Below, one piece after another: positions 18,556-26,310 of a DNA stretch of 64,000 bases; within the stretch, counting starts at the first letter, position 1; each line of letters opens with the position of its first letter. Under the pieces are notes generated by a model, which was given only the letters and a program-made list of their open reading frames with translations, was not told where the DNA came from and did no database searches. Position numbers and translations under genes: made by a program. Source of the DNA: Herminiimonas fonticola (lineage in GTDB: Bacteria > Pseudomonadota > Gammaproteobacteria > Burkholderiales > Burkholderiaceae_D); contig NZ_PTLZ01000001.1 of assembly GCF_003293745.1 (NCBI RefSeq), forward strand, positions 992,001 through 1,056,000, written 5' to 3'.

Positions 18556-19431
18556 TTAATTCTTCGCGTCAGCCGGTAACTGCTTGCGTTGCGTCATGTG
18601 ATGTAAATACGCGAGCAAGTCATCCAGCTGTGCATCATTCATCACGCTGGGCGAAAATCCTGGCATCGTTAATTGTGGCCAGTTCCGTACGGCCGCCGGA
18701 TCGCGCATGTACTTGCGCAAGAAATCTGCCTGAAAATATTCAGTCGGATTGAACGGCAGATTCAAGTCCGGCCCCAACTTCGCATCGCCACCGCCATTGA
18801 TCTGATGGCAACTCGAACAATGCGTGATGTAGGCTTGCATGCCGCGATATTCCGCACTGTCTTTTTTCAAGGATGCATCAGGCAGAATTTGCGGATAACG
18901 CTCAGTCAACGCAGAAATTTCGCTGATGACAGCAATTTGATATGGCCAGAATTCCGGTGTGATATTGCTTTTCTCCGGCGAGATCCAGACCAGATAAAAT
19001 GCGCCTGCACTGCGACCGCCTGGCTTCAATTCCGGCCATGGCGCGTTGGCAGCTTCTATCGCCAGCCATGGTTCAGATGCACCCGACAAGAGTTCGGCCG
19101 GGATGTTGGCGACGAAGCCATCGTCAGATTTGAATTGCACGGTGCTGATGCCATGCAGAGTGCGCAAGATTGATTTCAGCGGCAGCGCACGATATTCCAT
19201 TTTTCGTTTGTAACTGACATCGGCAGGAATGCTGATGGTGCGCACGTCAGGGTGTCGCAGCAGATCGGAGCGTGCCAGCTTCTGGCGTTGTTTGGCGAAT
19301 GCGAGTTCAAGCACAGGTTCTGCCGCAGTCGCGAGATTGCCGGTAGTAATCAGCATCAGTACGATGACGCATGCGAAAAGCCCGCGGACAGAATGACTAT
19401 TGCGGATATCGGAAGCTATCAAGTTTTTCAT
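18556..19431 (-). CDS. Periplasmic c-type cytochrome with N-terminal extra domain
   Basis: A 291-residue exported mono-haem cytochrome. A membrane or signal segment (CVIVLMLITTGNLATAA) lies near residues 20-37. About 150 residues resemble the small periplasmic domains found with molybdopterin or redox proteins (RTISIPADVSYKRKMEYRAL, and FYLVWISPEKS), which I cannot name securely. The C-terminal haem domain has CSSCH (205-209) and a likely axial Met in LTMPGF. It is probably an electron carrier or a dehydrogenase partner. No oxidoreductase gene lies beside it, so its donor is unknown. Confidence 0.87.
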   Translation of the reverse strand: MKNLIASDIRNSHSVRGLFACVIVLMLITTGNLATAAEPVLELAFAKQRQKLARSDLLRHPDVRTISIPADVSYKRKMEYRALPLKSILRTLHGISTVQFKSDDGFVANIPAELLSGASEPWLAIEAANAPWPELKPGGRSAGAFYLVWISPEKSNITPEFWPYQIAVISEISALTERYPQILPDASLKKDSAEYRGMQAYITHCSSCHQINGGGDAKLGPDLNLPFNPTEYFQADFLRKYMRDPAAVRNWPQLTMPGFSPSVMNDAQLDDLLAYLHHMTQRKQLPADAKN

Positions 19432-19529
19432 ATGCGGCGCATTCAGTTAAGCTGATGTCGCTGCAGTATAGCGAAACTTGGTATTCGAATGAATGCAGGA
19501 AAAAGCTTCAGCCTGAAAGTTGATTAAGC

Positions 19530-19820
19530 ATGACGTGGTTTCTTTATTTGATTGAATGCAAGGACGGCAGCATCTATACCGGCATTGCCGTTGATGTACA
19601 TGCGCGCTATGCCGCACATCAAAAAGGCAAGGGCGCGCGCTATACGCGTTCGCGTCCGCCACGGCGCTTATTGGCCATCGTTGAATATCCCGATCGCTCG
19701 ACTGCATCCAAAGCCGAGTATGCAATGAAGCGTTTGAGCGCATTCGAGAAGCGAAGTTTTTGTCTTCAGCGCAATGGCGTTTGGCAAATAGGCTTGTCGC
19801 ATGCAGAGATAGATAGTTAA
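19530..19820 (+). CDS. GIY-YIG nuclease domain protein, UPF0213 type
   Basis: Compact 96-residue GIY-YIG protein. The core reads LYLIECKDGSIYTGIA (Tyr6 and Tyr16-Thr-Gly18), followed by Arg26 in DVHARYAAH and a Glu in KAEYAMKRL. This is the URI/YhbQ-like single-domain form; E. coli YhbQ is a DNA-damage-related nuclease, but most members are untested. The next gene starts 43 bases after its stop on the same strand, so they may share a message. No strong ribosome site is seen before the ATG. Confidence 0.9.
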   Translation: MTWFLYLIECKDGSIYTGIAVDVHARYAAHQKGKGARYTRSRPPRRLLAIVEYPDRSTASKAEYAMKRLSAFEKRSFCLQRNGVWQIGLSHAEIDS

Positions 19821-19863
19821 AAACCTGATGCAACTAATCGAGCAAACTGATAAGGATGCAGCA

Positions 19864-20469
19864 ATGAACAAACAATTTTCCTCAGCATGCGAGCGTAATC
19901 GTGAACCGATACTCGCTATCTTGGATAAAGAATTCGCTGATCGGAAACATGTACTCGAAATCGGTAGTGGTACCGGTCAGCATGCCGTCTTCTTTGGCGC
20001 TGGTTTGCCGCAATTGATTTGGCAAACCAGCGACCTGCCGCAAAACCATTCGAGTATTCAAGCCTGGTTGCAGGAAGCGGCATTGAAGAATGTATTGCCG
20101 CCTATCGCTCTGGATATGTCGAATGCAGAGTGGGCCGTTGATTTGCTTGATAAAGATATGGACGCAGTATTCACAGCGAATACCTGTCACATCATGGCGT
20201 GGAGTGAAGTCGAGAAAATGTTTGCCGGTGCGGCGCACGTCTTGCAAGCCGGCGGCAAACTATGCGTGTATGGGCCGTTCAATTACAAGGGACAATTTAC
20301 GAGTGTGGGCAATGCGCAATTTGATGCAAGCCTGCGCACACAAGCTGCACATATGGGGATACGCGACATCGAAGCAATGCAGGAATTGGCGAACGCGCAT
20401 GGATTTATCATGCAGGCTGACCATGCGATGCCGGCGAATAATCGCTTGCTCGTATGGCAGCGCACATGA
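19864..20469 (+). CDS. DUF938 SAM-dependent methyltransferase-like protein
   Basis: A 201-residue class I SAM-fold protein of the DUF938 family, substrate unknown. The family opening NKQFSSACERNREPIL is followed by motif I HVLEIGSGTGQHAVFF, a DLP acidic turn, and VFTANTCHIMAW. The GGKLCVYGPFNYKGQFTS block is characteristic. The ATG at 19864 is chosen because an AAGGA site precedes it and the family starts there; a frame open to 19828 adds 12 unlikely residues. It lies 14 bases before the converging lipoprotein stop. Confidence 0.9.
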   Translation: MNKQFSSACERNREPILAILDKEFADRKHVLEIGSGTGQHAVFFGAGLPQLIWQTSDLPQNHSSIQAWLQEAALKNVLPPIALDMSNAEWAVDLLDKDMDAVFTANTCHIMAWSEVEKMFAGAAHVLQAGGKLCVYGPFNYKGQFTSVGNAQFDASLRTQAAHMGIRDIEAMQELANAHGFIMQADHAMPANNRLLVWQRT

Positions 20470-20483
20470 ACAATCTATAAATT

Positions 20484-21173
20484 TTACTTTGCAGGCAAGG
20501 GATCGGTTTTGCAGCCTTTGTAGCTGACGCCATTGATTTCCAGCAGCGCGTCATTTCCCTTGTTCCAGAATGTATTGCTGCCATCGCTGTAACGTGCGCC
20601 CGAAGCTGATACTACATGCGGCAATATCAGGGTTCTACCCGCCAGCAGAATCTGTACTTTGTCGGCGCTGAACTTCGCGATGAATTCGATATCGGCACAT
20701 TTGAACGCCATGCCGGTATTCGCAGATGGTGTAGCAAGCGCATTTGGATTAAGAGCACGTTGCAGCAGAAGAGCTACCGGTTTTTCCGGCTCATGGAACG
20801 AGATCGCGGTCGCTTCTTCCGATGTCCATATCACGCCGTCCTGGCTATCCAGAATAGATGCAGTGACCGCATAGCGGTGGCTGCGATCGATTGCTGCGGG
20901 AATGTAGCGCAAGTTGAATGGAATAGGTACTTGCGTGGTCGGCCGTATAGTTTGCTGGGCGATGAAGCTGCCGCTTTTGCCGGTGCGTGTGACGTCTTCC
21001 AGGCTGACAATGACTTTTGCATCTGGTGGCAAGGCTATCCGTTCGCGATAGGCGACGGTGCCGCTGACATTGCCGGACAGGGCAGGCAAGTTGTCAGGCT
21101 TGAGTTTTTTTGCACAGCCGCTGGCGAGTACGCATACAGCAAGCAGTGCGATCAATGAATGACGAGATTTCAT
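20484..21173 (-). CDS. Lipoprotein with YbaY and MliC domains
   Basis: A 229-residue lipoprotein with lipobox LASGC (Cys20). Residues ~35-145 match the YbaY (YscW-like) beta-sandwich: SGTVAYRERIALPPDAKVIVSLEDV, then PFNLRYIPAAID and YAVTASILD. The last ~70 residues match MliC, the membrane-bound inhibitor of C-type lysozyme: FKCADIEFIAKFSADKVQI, GARYSD, and a final YKGC. The two domains together suggest an envelope protein that protects peptidoglycan from host or competitor lysozyme; YbaY's own role is poorly known. The ATG at 21173 opens the signal peptide and has AGGA upstream. Confidence 0.88.
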   Translation of the reverse strand: MKSRHSLIALLAVCVLASGCAKKLKPDNLPALSGNVSGTVAYRERIALPPDAKVIVSLEDVTRTGKSGSFIAQQTIRPTTQVPIPFNLRYIPAAIDRSHRYAVTASILDSQDGVIWTSEEATAISFHEPEKPVALLLQRALNPNALATPSANTGMAFKCADIEFIAKFSADKVQILLAGRTLILPHVVSASGARYSDGSNTFWNKGNDALLEINGVSYKGCKTDPLPAK

Positions 21174-21294
21174 CTGGCTATCCTGAAAATGATTGATGGC
21201 TGGTTGAACGTGTGGTTTACCAATGGCAGGATTGTGATCGCAATGCAAAGAGCAGGTATGAAGCGCTGACCTTGATCAAGGCCAGCTTGTTACA

Positions 21295-21921
21295 TCAGTT
21301 CTTAGGGATGCCGTCAAAAAATTCTACTGCACCGGTCTCCAGTGAATACTCGGCACCGACCACCAGCAAACCTTCATTTTGAATCAGGTTTTCGAGCAAC
21401 TCGGAACCGTGACGTAAATGATTGACCGACGCACGGATATTGGCACGTACCGATTGATGTACCAGCGCATCGTGATCATGTTTCAAATCTGTTTCGAGCA
21501 ACGTTTCTACCGAAGGGCGTATGCGGTCGACGATGGACTTCAGATTGCGCGACTGATTTTCATTCGGGCGCTTCAATTCTTCCAGCGTTGCCAGAATCGC
21601 GCCACATTGCGAATGTCCGAGTACTACTACCAGTTTTGTCTTGTAAAGCGCTGCCGCGAATTCGACGCTGCCGACTTGCGAAGGCGCCACGATGTTGCCA
21701 GCGACGCGGATCACGAATAAATCGCCCAGCCCTTGGTCGAACACCATTTCGGCGGGTACTCGTGAGTCCGAGCAGCCGAGAATAATTGCAAACGGGTTTT
21801 GCCCATTCACTACTTCTTTGCGGCGTGCGCGTGTCGATGTATTGTCGTCGTTACGGATATCTGCGACGAAACGGCGGTTCCCTTCGCGCAGACGTTCCAG
21901 TGCATCTTTTGCAGTATTCAT
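21295..21921 (-). CDS. can: Beta-class carbonic anhydrase
   Basis: Zinc enzyme of 208 residues that interconverts CO2 and bicarbonate. The beta-class zinc ligands are visible: Cys50 and Asp52-x-Arg54 in ILGCSDSRVPAE, then His103 and Cys106 in VLGHSQCGA. Supporting segments are LFVIRVAGNIV and GSVEFAAALY. It is probably cytoplasmic, as no signal peptide is seen. It stands alone, with a strong terminator-like hairpin (22175-22202) separating it from the zinc-ribbon gene upstream. Confidence 0.95.
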   Translation of the reverse strand: MNTAKDALERLREGNRRFVADIRNDDNTSTRARRKEVVNGQNPFAIILGCSDSRVPAEMVFDQGLGDLFVIRVAGNIVAPSQVGSVEFAAALYKTKLVVVLGHSQCGAILATLEELKRPNENQSRNLKSIVDRIRPSVETLLETDLKHDHDALVHQSVRANIRASVNHLRHGSELLENLIQNEGLLVVGAEYSLETGAVEFFDGIPKN

Positions 21922-22246
21922 TTTGTTTTTTCCTTACTTTTCCATTTTTTTTGCTTGCCTTTCCAAGGCAGAGCAAGCGGCACTTGCGGCCAGACGTTCG
22001 CTACTTTAAAGCATTCGCTCCGTGTTTGCTTTCTAAAGTTTTCAAGTCAATTCGGTGCTGTAAGCCGAGCAACAAGCTGTTATCCAGAGTCTTTCAGTGC
22101 GGTTTGGGGATTAATCAGAGTGAAAAAACGGGGTGGAAGGCAGGGGAAAATGAAAAACCGGGAGGAAAAAGAAACGGCCGCAATATATAAATATTGCGGC
22201 CGGCTTGCATTTCTTGCATGAGAACTCTTGTATCAAAACCTGCTCA
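21922..22246. other. 325-base gap upstream of carbonic anhydrase
   Basis: No gene is supported; open frames across it have no family character. It holds the hairpin at 22175-22202 and presumably the promoter of the leftward carbonic anhydrase gene. Confidence 0.6.
22175..22202 (-). terminator. Terminator of the zinc-ribbon gene
   Basis: A 12-bp perfect stem (CGGCCGCAATAT / ATATTGCGGCCG) with an ATAA loop. Read leftward, it is followed by a T-rich run. Confidence 0.8.
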
Positions 22247-22510
22247 TCAAAAATCAAATAGCTCGCCTATCAAGTCTTTTTTACTTTTCTGGCCGTAACC
22301 TTCCTTGCTGTAGCCGTGTAGTTTTTGTTTGCGCTCGCCGCTCTGGCGAGGCGGTATATCGCCTACCAATGCTGTTGCAGAACGATCGATCAGTTTGTCG
22401 AGTTCGCCGCGATCAAGCCATACGCCGCGGCATTGCGGGCAGTAATCGATTTCAATGCCATGCCGATCGGACATGATCAGCTGCATATCAGTGCAAATTG
22501 GACATTTCAT
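22247..22510 (-). CDS. Zinc-ribbon protein, zf-TFIIB family
   Basis: Small 87-residue protein with two Cys pairs, CPIC (3-6) and CPQC (24-27), in the layout of the TFIIB-type zinc-ribbon family. The landmark IDYCPQCRGVWLDRGELDKLI is diagnostic. The remaining residues are polar and basic (ERKQKLHGYSKEGYGQKSKK). Its molecular role is unknown. It lies 78 bases downstream of the BI-1 gene on the same strand and could be co-transcribed. Confidence 0.9.
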   Translation of the reverse strand: MKCPICTDMQLIMSDRHGIEIDYCPQCRGVWLDRGELDKLIDRSATALVGDIPPRQSGERKQKLHGYSKEGYGQKSKKDLIGELFDF

Positions 22511-22588
22511 GTTTATGCCTTTGATGTAGACGCGCCATCCGTAGATGGCGCGCAGCTTGCTCAGAACATCGTAAAAACAGGAAAACGA

Positions 22589-23272
22589 TTAGTCGTTGCT
22601 ATTCACGAAGCCAAGCAATTGCAACAGGCTGATGAACAGATTGAAGATCGCGACGAACAAGGTGACAGTCGCCATCACATAGTTGGTTTCGCCGCCGTGA
22701 ATGATCTCGCTGGTTTCATACAGGATCAGACCTGACATCAGCAAGACGAAGGCTGCGGATACTGCCAGCGACAATGCCTGGATTTCAAAGAAGTAAGCGC
22801 CTAGCGAAGCCAGGAAGGCCACCAGAATACCAGCTGTCAAAAAGCCGCCCATGTAGCTGAAATTCTTGCGACTGGTGAGTGCGTAAGCCGACAGTGCAAC
22901 AAAGATTGCAGCGGTTGCACCGAACGCCATCATCACGGTTTGTCCACCGTTCGGCAAGCCGAGGTACATGTTCAGCAGAGGTCCGATGGTGTAACCCATG
23001 AAGCCGGTCAGCGCGAATACGAAGGCAATGCCCAGACCTTGATTACGGAATTTATTGGTCAGGAACAGCAAGCCGAAATAACCGACCATCGTGACGATCA
23101 GACCAGGGCGTGGCAAATTCAAAGCCATTGTTGCGCCTGCGGTGATCGCGCTGAACAGCAAAGTCATGGATAGCAATAAATACGTATTGCGGATGACTTT
23201 GTTGGTCGACAGGACAGATGTCGAGAAACTCGTCGTCTGTGGGGAACTGCGCAGTTGGTCAACTGGATTCAT
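22589..23272 (-). CDS. Bax inhibitor-1 / YccA family membrane protein
   Basis: A 227-residue protein with seven hydrophobic segments after a ~25-residue polar start. Family landmarks are VIRNTYLLLSMTLLFSA in helix 1, GYTIGPLLNMYLGLPNG, SRKNFSYMGGFL and LYETSEIIHGGETNYV (acidic residues characteristic of the last helices). E. coli YccA and YbhL belong here. YccA interacts with FtsH, and family members conduct Ca2+ in a pH-sensitive way, but the role of this copy is unknown. It sits at the inner membrane. Confidence 0.92.
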   Translation of the reverse strand: MNPVDQLRSSPQTTSFSTSVLSTNKVIRNTYLLLSMTLLFSAITAGATMALNLPRPGLIVTMVGYFGLLFLTNKFRNQGLGIAFVFALTGFMGYTIGPLLNMYLGLPNGGQTVMMAFGATAAIFVALSAYALTSRKNFSYMGGFLTAGILVAFLASLGAYFFEIQALSLAVSAAFVLLMSGLILYETSEIIHGGETNYVMATVTLFVAIFNLFISLLQLLGFVNSND

Positions 23273-23474
23273 GTTAGCTACTCCTCAAGTGTGTGTGTAC
23301 TTCCATCATGCTGGTCACGCAAAGTAAGACGCATTTTCCTGCCTGCAGTTCTGCTTTGCTTGATTTTGTTTATACGTTCCAGTATGAAGCACTCTAAATT
23401 TACTCGCTTTTTATTCTATTGAAAATTCGAATATAATTAATTTTTGATTCGTAAAAACTGAGCATAGAGACGCG

Positions 23475-24374
23475 ATGAGCACAATGAATTACAAGCATTT
23501 GCATTATTTCTGGGTCGTCGCCAAAGCGGGCGGCATAGGTCGCGCCAGCGAGCGTCTGCACTTGACGCCGCAAACCATCAGCGGCCAGATCACCTTGTTT
23601 GAAGATGTGCTCGGTTACAAATTATTCAACCGCGTCGGCCGACGTCTTGAGCTCAATGATGCTGGGCGTGTAGTACTCGGTTATGCGGATGAAATTTTTA
23701 CGCTGGGCGAAGAGTTGCAGGAAGTCTTGCGCTTCCGTCCGGGCGGATGGCCTTTGCAATTCAGAGTCGGCGTCGCCGATGCGGTGCCGAAGGCGATTGC
23801 CTATCTGTTGCTGGAGCCGGCGATGGAGTTGCCGGAATCCTTGCGTATCGTTTGTCGTGAAGGCAAGTTGACCAGCCTGCTGGCCGATCTGGCTGTGCAC
23901 AGGCTGGATATCGTGATCGCCGATAGTCCGATGCCGGCGAATATCGACGTGCGCGGCTATAACCATTTGCTGGGCGAGTGCGGCGTGACCTTCTTTGCGA
24001 CCGATGAACTGGCGAAAGAATACGAGAAGGGTTTTCCGAAAAGTCTGGATGGCGCCCCCTTCCTGATGCCGGGTGAAGATGCTGCAGTTCGGCCGCGCCT
24101 GATACGCTGGTTTGAAAAAGAAAAAGTGCGGCCGCGCATCATAGGCGAATTTGACGATGGCGCTTTGCTGCAGGCATTCGGTGCCGCCGGTAAAGGTATT
24201 TTCGCGGCGCCATCTGCGGTTGCCGAGCAAATCAAGAAGCAATATGGTGTGACTGAGATTGGTCGTACAAATGTGGTGACCGAGCAGTTCTATGCAATCT
24301 CAGTAGAGCGGCAGTTGACGCATCCTGCGGTGGTGGCAATCAGCTCGGCTGCGCGGGAAAGTTTGATTCGCTGA
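23475..24374 (+). CDS. nhaR: LysR-family activator, NhaR type
   Basis: A 299-residue LysR-type regulator. The N-terminal helix-turn-helix (MNYKHLHYFWVVAKAGGIGRASERLHLTP, then TISGQITLFEDVLGYKLF) and the phrase GRRLELNDAGRVVLGYADEIF match the NhaR branch, known in E. coli as a Na+-responsive activator of nhaA. The co-inducer domain spans ~90-295. No nhaA is adjacent; the only antiporter in the window is the CPA2 gene about 14 kb away. It is monocistronic, with a bidirectional terminator after it. I call NhaR on sequence character; its target is unknown. Confidence 0.85.
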   Translation: MSTMNYKHLHYFWVVAKAGGIGRASERLHLTPQTISGQITLFEDVLGYKLFNRVGRRLELNDAGRVVLGYADEIFTLGEELQEVLRFRPGGWPLQFRVGVADAVPKAIAYLLLEPAMELPESLRIVCREGKLTSLLADLAVHRLDIVIADSPMPANIDVRGYNHLLGECGVTFFATDELAKEYEKGFPKSLDGAPFLMPGEDAAVRPRLIRWFEKEKVRPRIIGEFDDGALLQAFGAAGKGIFAAPSAVAEQIKKQYGVTEIGRTNVVTEQFYAISVERQLTHPAVVAISSAARESLIR

Positions 24375-24400
24375 TCGCAGTATCGAAATTAAACACAAAT

Positions 24401-24428
24401 AAAAAAGGCGATCATCATCGCCTTTTTT
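24401..24428. terminator. Bidirectional terminator between nhaR and the LysR gene
   Basis: A 12-bp perfect stem (AAAAAAGGCGAT / ATCGCCTTTTTT) around CATC separates the two converging genes. Confidence 0.9.
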
Positions 24429-24490
24429 ATTTTTGTCAGTGCTGTTCACGGGAAAAATTTACGTATGACGTCTGGTATTGTCTTTTCAAA

Positions 24491-25414
24491 TTATTCAGCC
24501 GGAAAATTGAGCCAGGTCGTTTCCTGCAACACTTTCGTCAACCATTCCATGTACACGCGCACACGATGCGGCAAATGTCTGCGATGCGCGTAGAGCAAAG
24601 AAAACGGTAATGGATTTGGCACATATTGCGGCAGCAGCAGCGCCAGTCGACCTGAATGAACATGGTGCTGCACACCTGCAAGCGGTACCTGCGCAATACC
24701 CAGGCCACCTAGATATGCAGCTTCGCCTGCATCGACGTTATTGACGGTGACGAAGCCTTGCATAGTCAACGACATGTTTTTCCCATCAACTGCATATTCG
24801 AATCCGCTACTGCGCATGCCAAGCACCGTCGAATAATGGATCAGGTAATGCGAGGATAAATCTTCCAGCGTTTGCGGCACGCCGTATTTTTCGAGATAGC
24901 TGACGCTCGCGCAGTTCACCAATTCGAGCAAACCAATTCGACGCGCGATCAGCGAGTTGTCAATCGTGCTGCCAACCCGCAGCACGCAATCAAATCCTTC
25001 GCGTACGACATCGACGAAGCGATCAGTGCTGCTGACCTCGATATGAATATTCGGGTACTGCGCCAGAAATTCTCCAAGACGCGGCATCACGATGTTGCGG
25101 GCAATCGATGTCGGCATGTCGACCCGCAGCCGACCACTTAAATCTGCGCCGGCTTGTCGGAACATGCCTTCCAGTTCGTCCATATCGGACAGCAAATCCT
25201 TGCAGCGTTCCAGCAGCGCTGTGCCATCGTGCGTCGGTTGCACCTTGCGTGTGGTTCGATGTAGCAGACGCGTACCGAGTAAATCTTCCAGCGAGCGCAC
25301 ATGCTCAGACACGCTGGCTTTTTGCAGGCCTAGATCAGAGGCCGCTTTGGTGAAGCTGCCAACCTCGGCGACACGGACGAAAGTGTGCAGTAAGTCGAGC
25401 TTATTGATTGACAT
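24491..25414 (-). CDS. LysR-family transcriptional regulator, divergent to SDR
   Basis: A 307-residue LysR-type regulator. The winged helix-turn-helix reads LLHTFVRVAEVGSFTKAASDLGLQKASVSEHVRSLEDLLGT, followed by the effector domain with DMPTSIARNIVMPRLGEF. This resembles the large group of LysR proteins that control a neighbouring, divergently transcribed oxidoreductase. The SDR gene starts 101 bases away on the other strand, and two TATCCGAACA copies lie between them. The effector is unknown. Confidence 0.93.
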   Translation of the reverse strand: MSINKLDLLHTFVRVAEVGSFTKAASDLGLQKASVSEHVRSLEDLLGTRLLHRTTRKVQPTHDGTALLERCKDLLSDMDELEGMFRQAGADLSGRLRVDMPTSIARNIVMPRLGEFLAQYPNIHIEVSSTDRFVDVVREGFDCVLRVGSTIDNSLIARRIGLLELVNCASVSYLEKYGVPQTLEDLSSHYLIHYSTVLGMRSSGFEYAVDGKNMSLTMQGFVTVNNVDAGEAAYLGGLGIAQVPLAGVQHHVHSGRLALLLPQYVPNPLPFSLLYAHRRHLPHRVRVYMEWLTKVLQETTWLNFPAE

Positions 25415-25426
25415 ATTGGTTTGTTT

Positions 25427-25478
25427 TATCCGAACAGTGCATTCATATCACTGATATTTATCTTGGTATATCCGAACA
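25427..25478. promoter_or_regulatory. Candidate LysR operator: paired TATCCGAACA repeats
   Basis: TATCCGAACA occurs at 25427-25436 and 25469-25478, exactly 42 bases (about four helical turns) apart, in the intergenic region between the divergent LysR and SDR genes. This is typical spacing for a dimeric or tetrameric regulator. Assignment to the LysR protein is inference. Confidence 0.6.
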
Positions 25479-25515
25479 ATATACTGCAATTTGCCAACTT
25501 AACAAGGAGTACATC

Positions 25516-26274
25516 ATGACTCGCAAAATCGCATTGATTACCGGCGCCAACCGTGGCTTGGGGAAAAACACTGCATTGCATCTGGCTGCGCAAGGCGTTG
25601 CCATTATCGGCACCTATCGCAGCAACGCTGCGGAAGCCGCAGCGCTGGTGCAGCAGATCGAAGGCGATGGCGGCAGCGCGGCCATGCTGCAACTTGACGT
25701 CGGCGATAGCGCATCGTTTATCGCGTTTGTGGAATCAGTAAAAGAATTGTTGCGTGCCAAGTTCGGTGCAGATCAACTCGATTACCTGGTCAATAATGCC
25801 GGTATGGGCATACATGCCGCCATTGCCGATATGACAGAGCAGCAGTTCGATGAATTGATGTCTGTGCATTTGAAAGGCCCGTTCTTCCTGACGCAGAAAC
25901 TGTTGCCGTCGATCGTTGATGGTGGTCGCATCGTCAATGTATCGAGTGGCCTCGCACGTTTCAGTTTTCCCGGTTATGCCGCATATGCAATGATGAAGGG
26001 CGGCATCGAAGTGATGACGCGTTACATGGCGAAAGAATTTGGCGCACGCGGCATTACCGTCAATACGATCGCACCAGGCGCGATTGAAACCGATTTCGGC
26101 GGCGGTGCAGTGCGTGATAACGCGGAACTCAACCAAATGGTGGCGTCGATGACAGCCTTGGGGCGTGTCGGTCAACCTGACGATATCGGTGGTGCAATTG
26201 CCGCCTTGCTGTCTGACGGTAACCGTTGGGTCAATGCACAGCGCATAGAAGTTTCCGGCGGGATGCTGATCTAA
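25516..26274 (+). CDS. Short-chain dehydrogenase/reductase
   Basis: NAD(P)-dependent oxidoreductase of 252 residues. The cofactor motif is ALITGANRGLGKNTA (TGxxxGxG), NNAG follows in YLVNNAGMG, and the catalytic set is Ser in VSSG, then YAAYAMMKGG. In that stretch the classical Tyr-x-x-x-Lys reads Y-A-M-M-K. It is probably an alcohol/ketone reductase; substrate unknown. The start at 25516 has AAGGAG 6 bases upstream; longer frames overlap the LysR gene. Probably activated or repressed by the divergent LysR protein. Confidence 0.93.
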   Translation: MTRKIALITGANRGLGKNTALHLAAQGVAIIGTYRSNAAEAAALVQQIEGDGGSAAMLQLDVGDSASFIAFVESVKELLRAKFGADQLDYLVNNAGMGIHAAIADMTEQQFDELMSVHLKGPFFLTQKLLPSIVDGGRIVNVSSGLARFSFPGYAAYAMMKGGIEVMTRYMAKEFGARGITVNTIAPGAIETDFGGGAVRDNAELNQMVASMTALGRVGQPDDIGGAIAALLSDGNRWVNAQRIEVSGGMLI

Positions 26275-26282
26275 GGCAGGTC

Positions 26283-26307
26283 TTCGGCTGCCGTTCTGGC
26301 AGCCGAA
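26283..26307. terminator. Bidirectional terminator between SDR and monooxygenase
   Basis: A 10-bp perfect stem (TTCGGCTGCC / GGCAGCCGAA) with a 5-base loop, flanked by an AT-rich tract, sits between the two converging stops. Confidence 0.8.
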
Positions 26308-26310
26308 ATA

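Noticed and set aside
21786-22221. Several rightward frames of 100-140 codons over the start of the carbonic anhydrase gene
   Set aside because: They are antisense shadows of the carbonic anhydrase gene and its upstream region, rich in Cys/Phe/Leu, without motifs.
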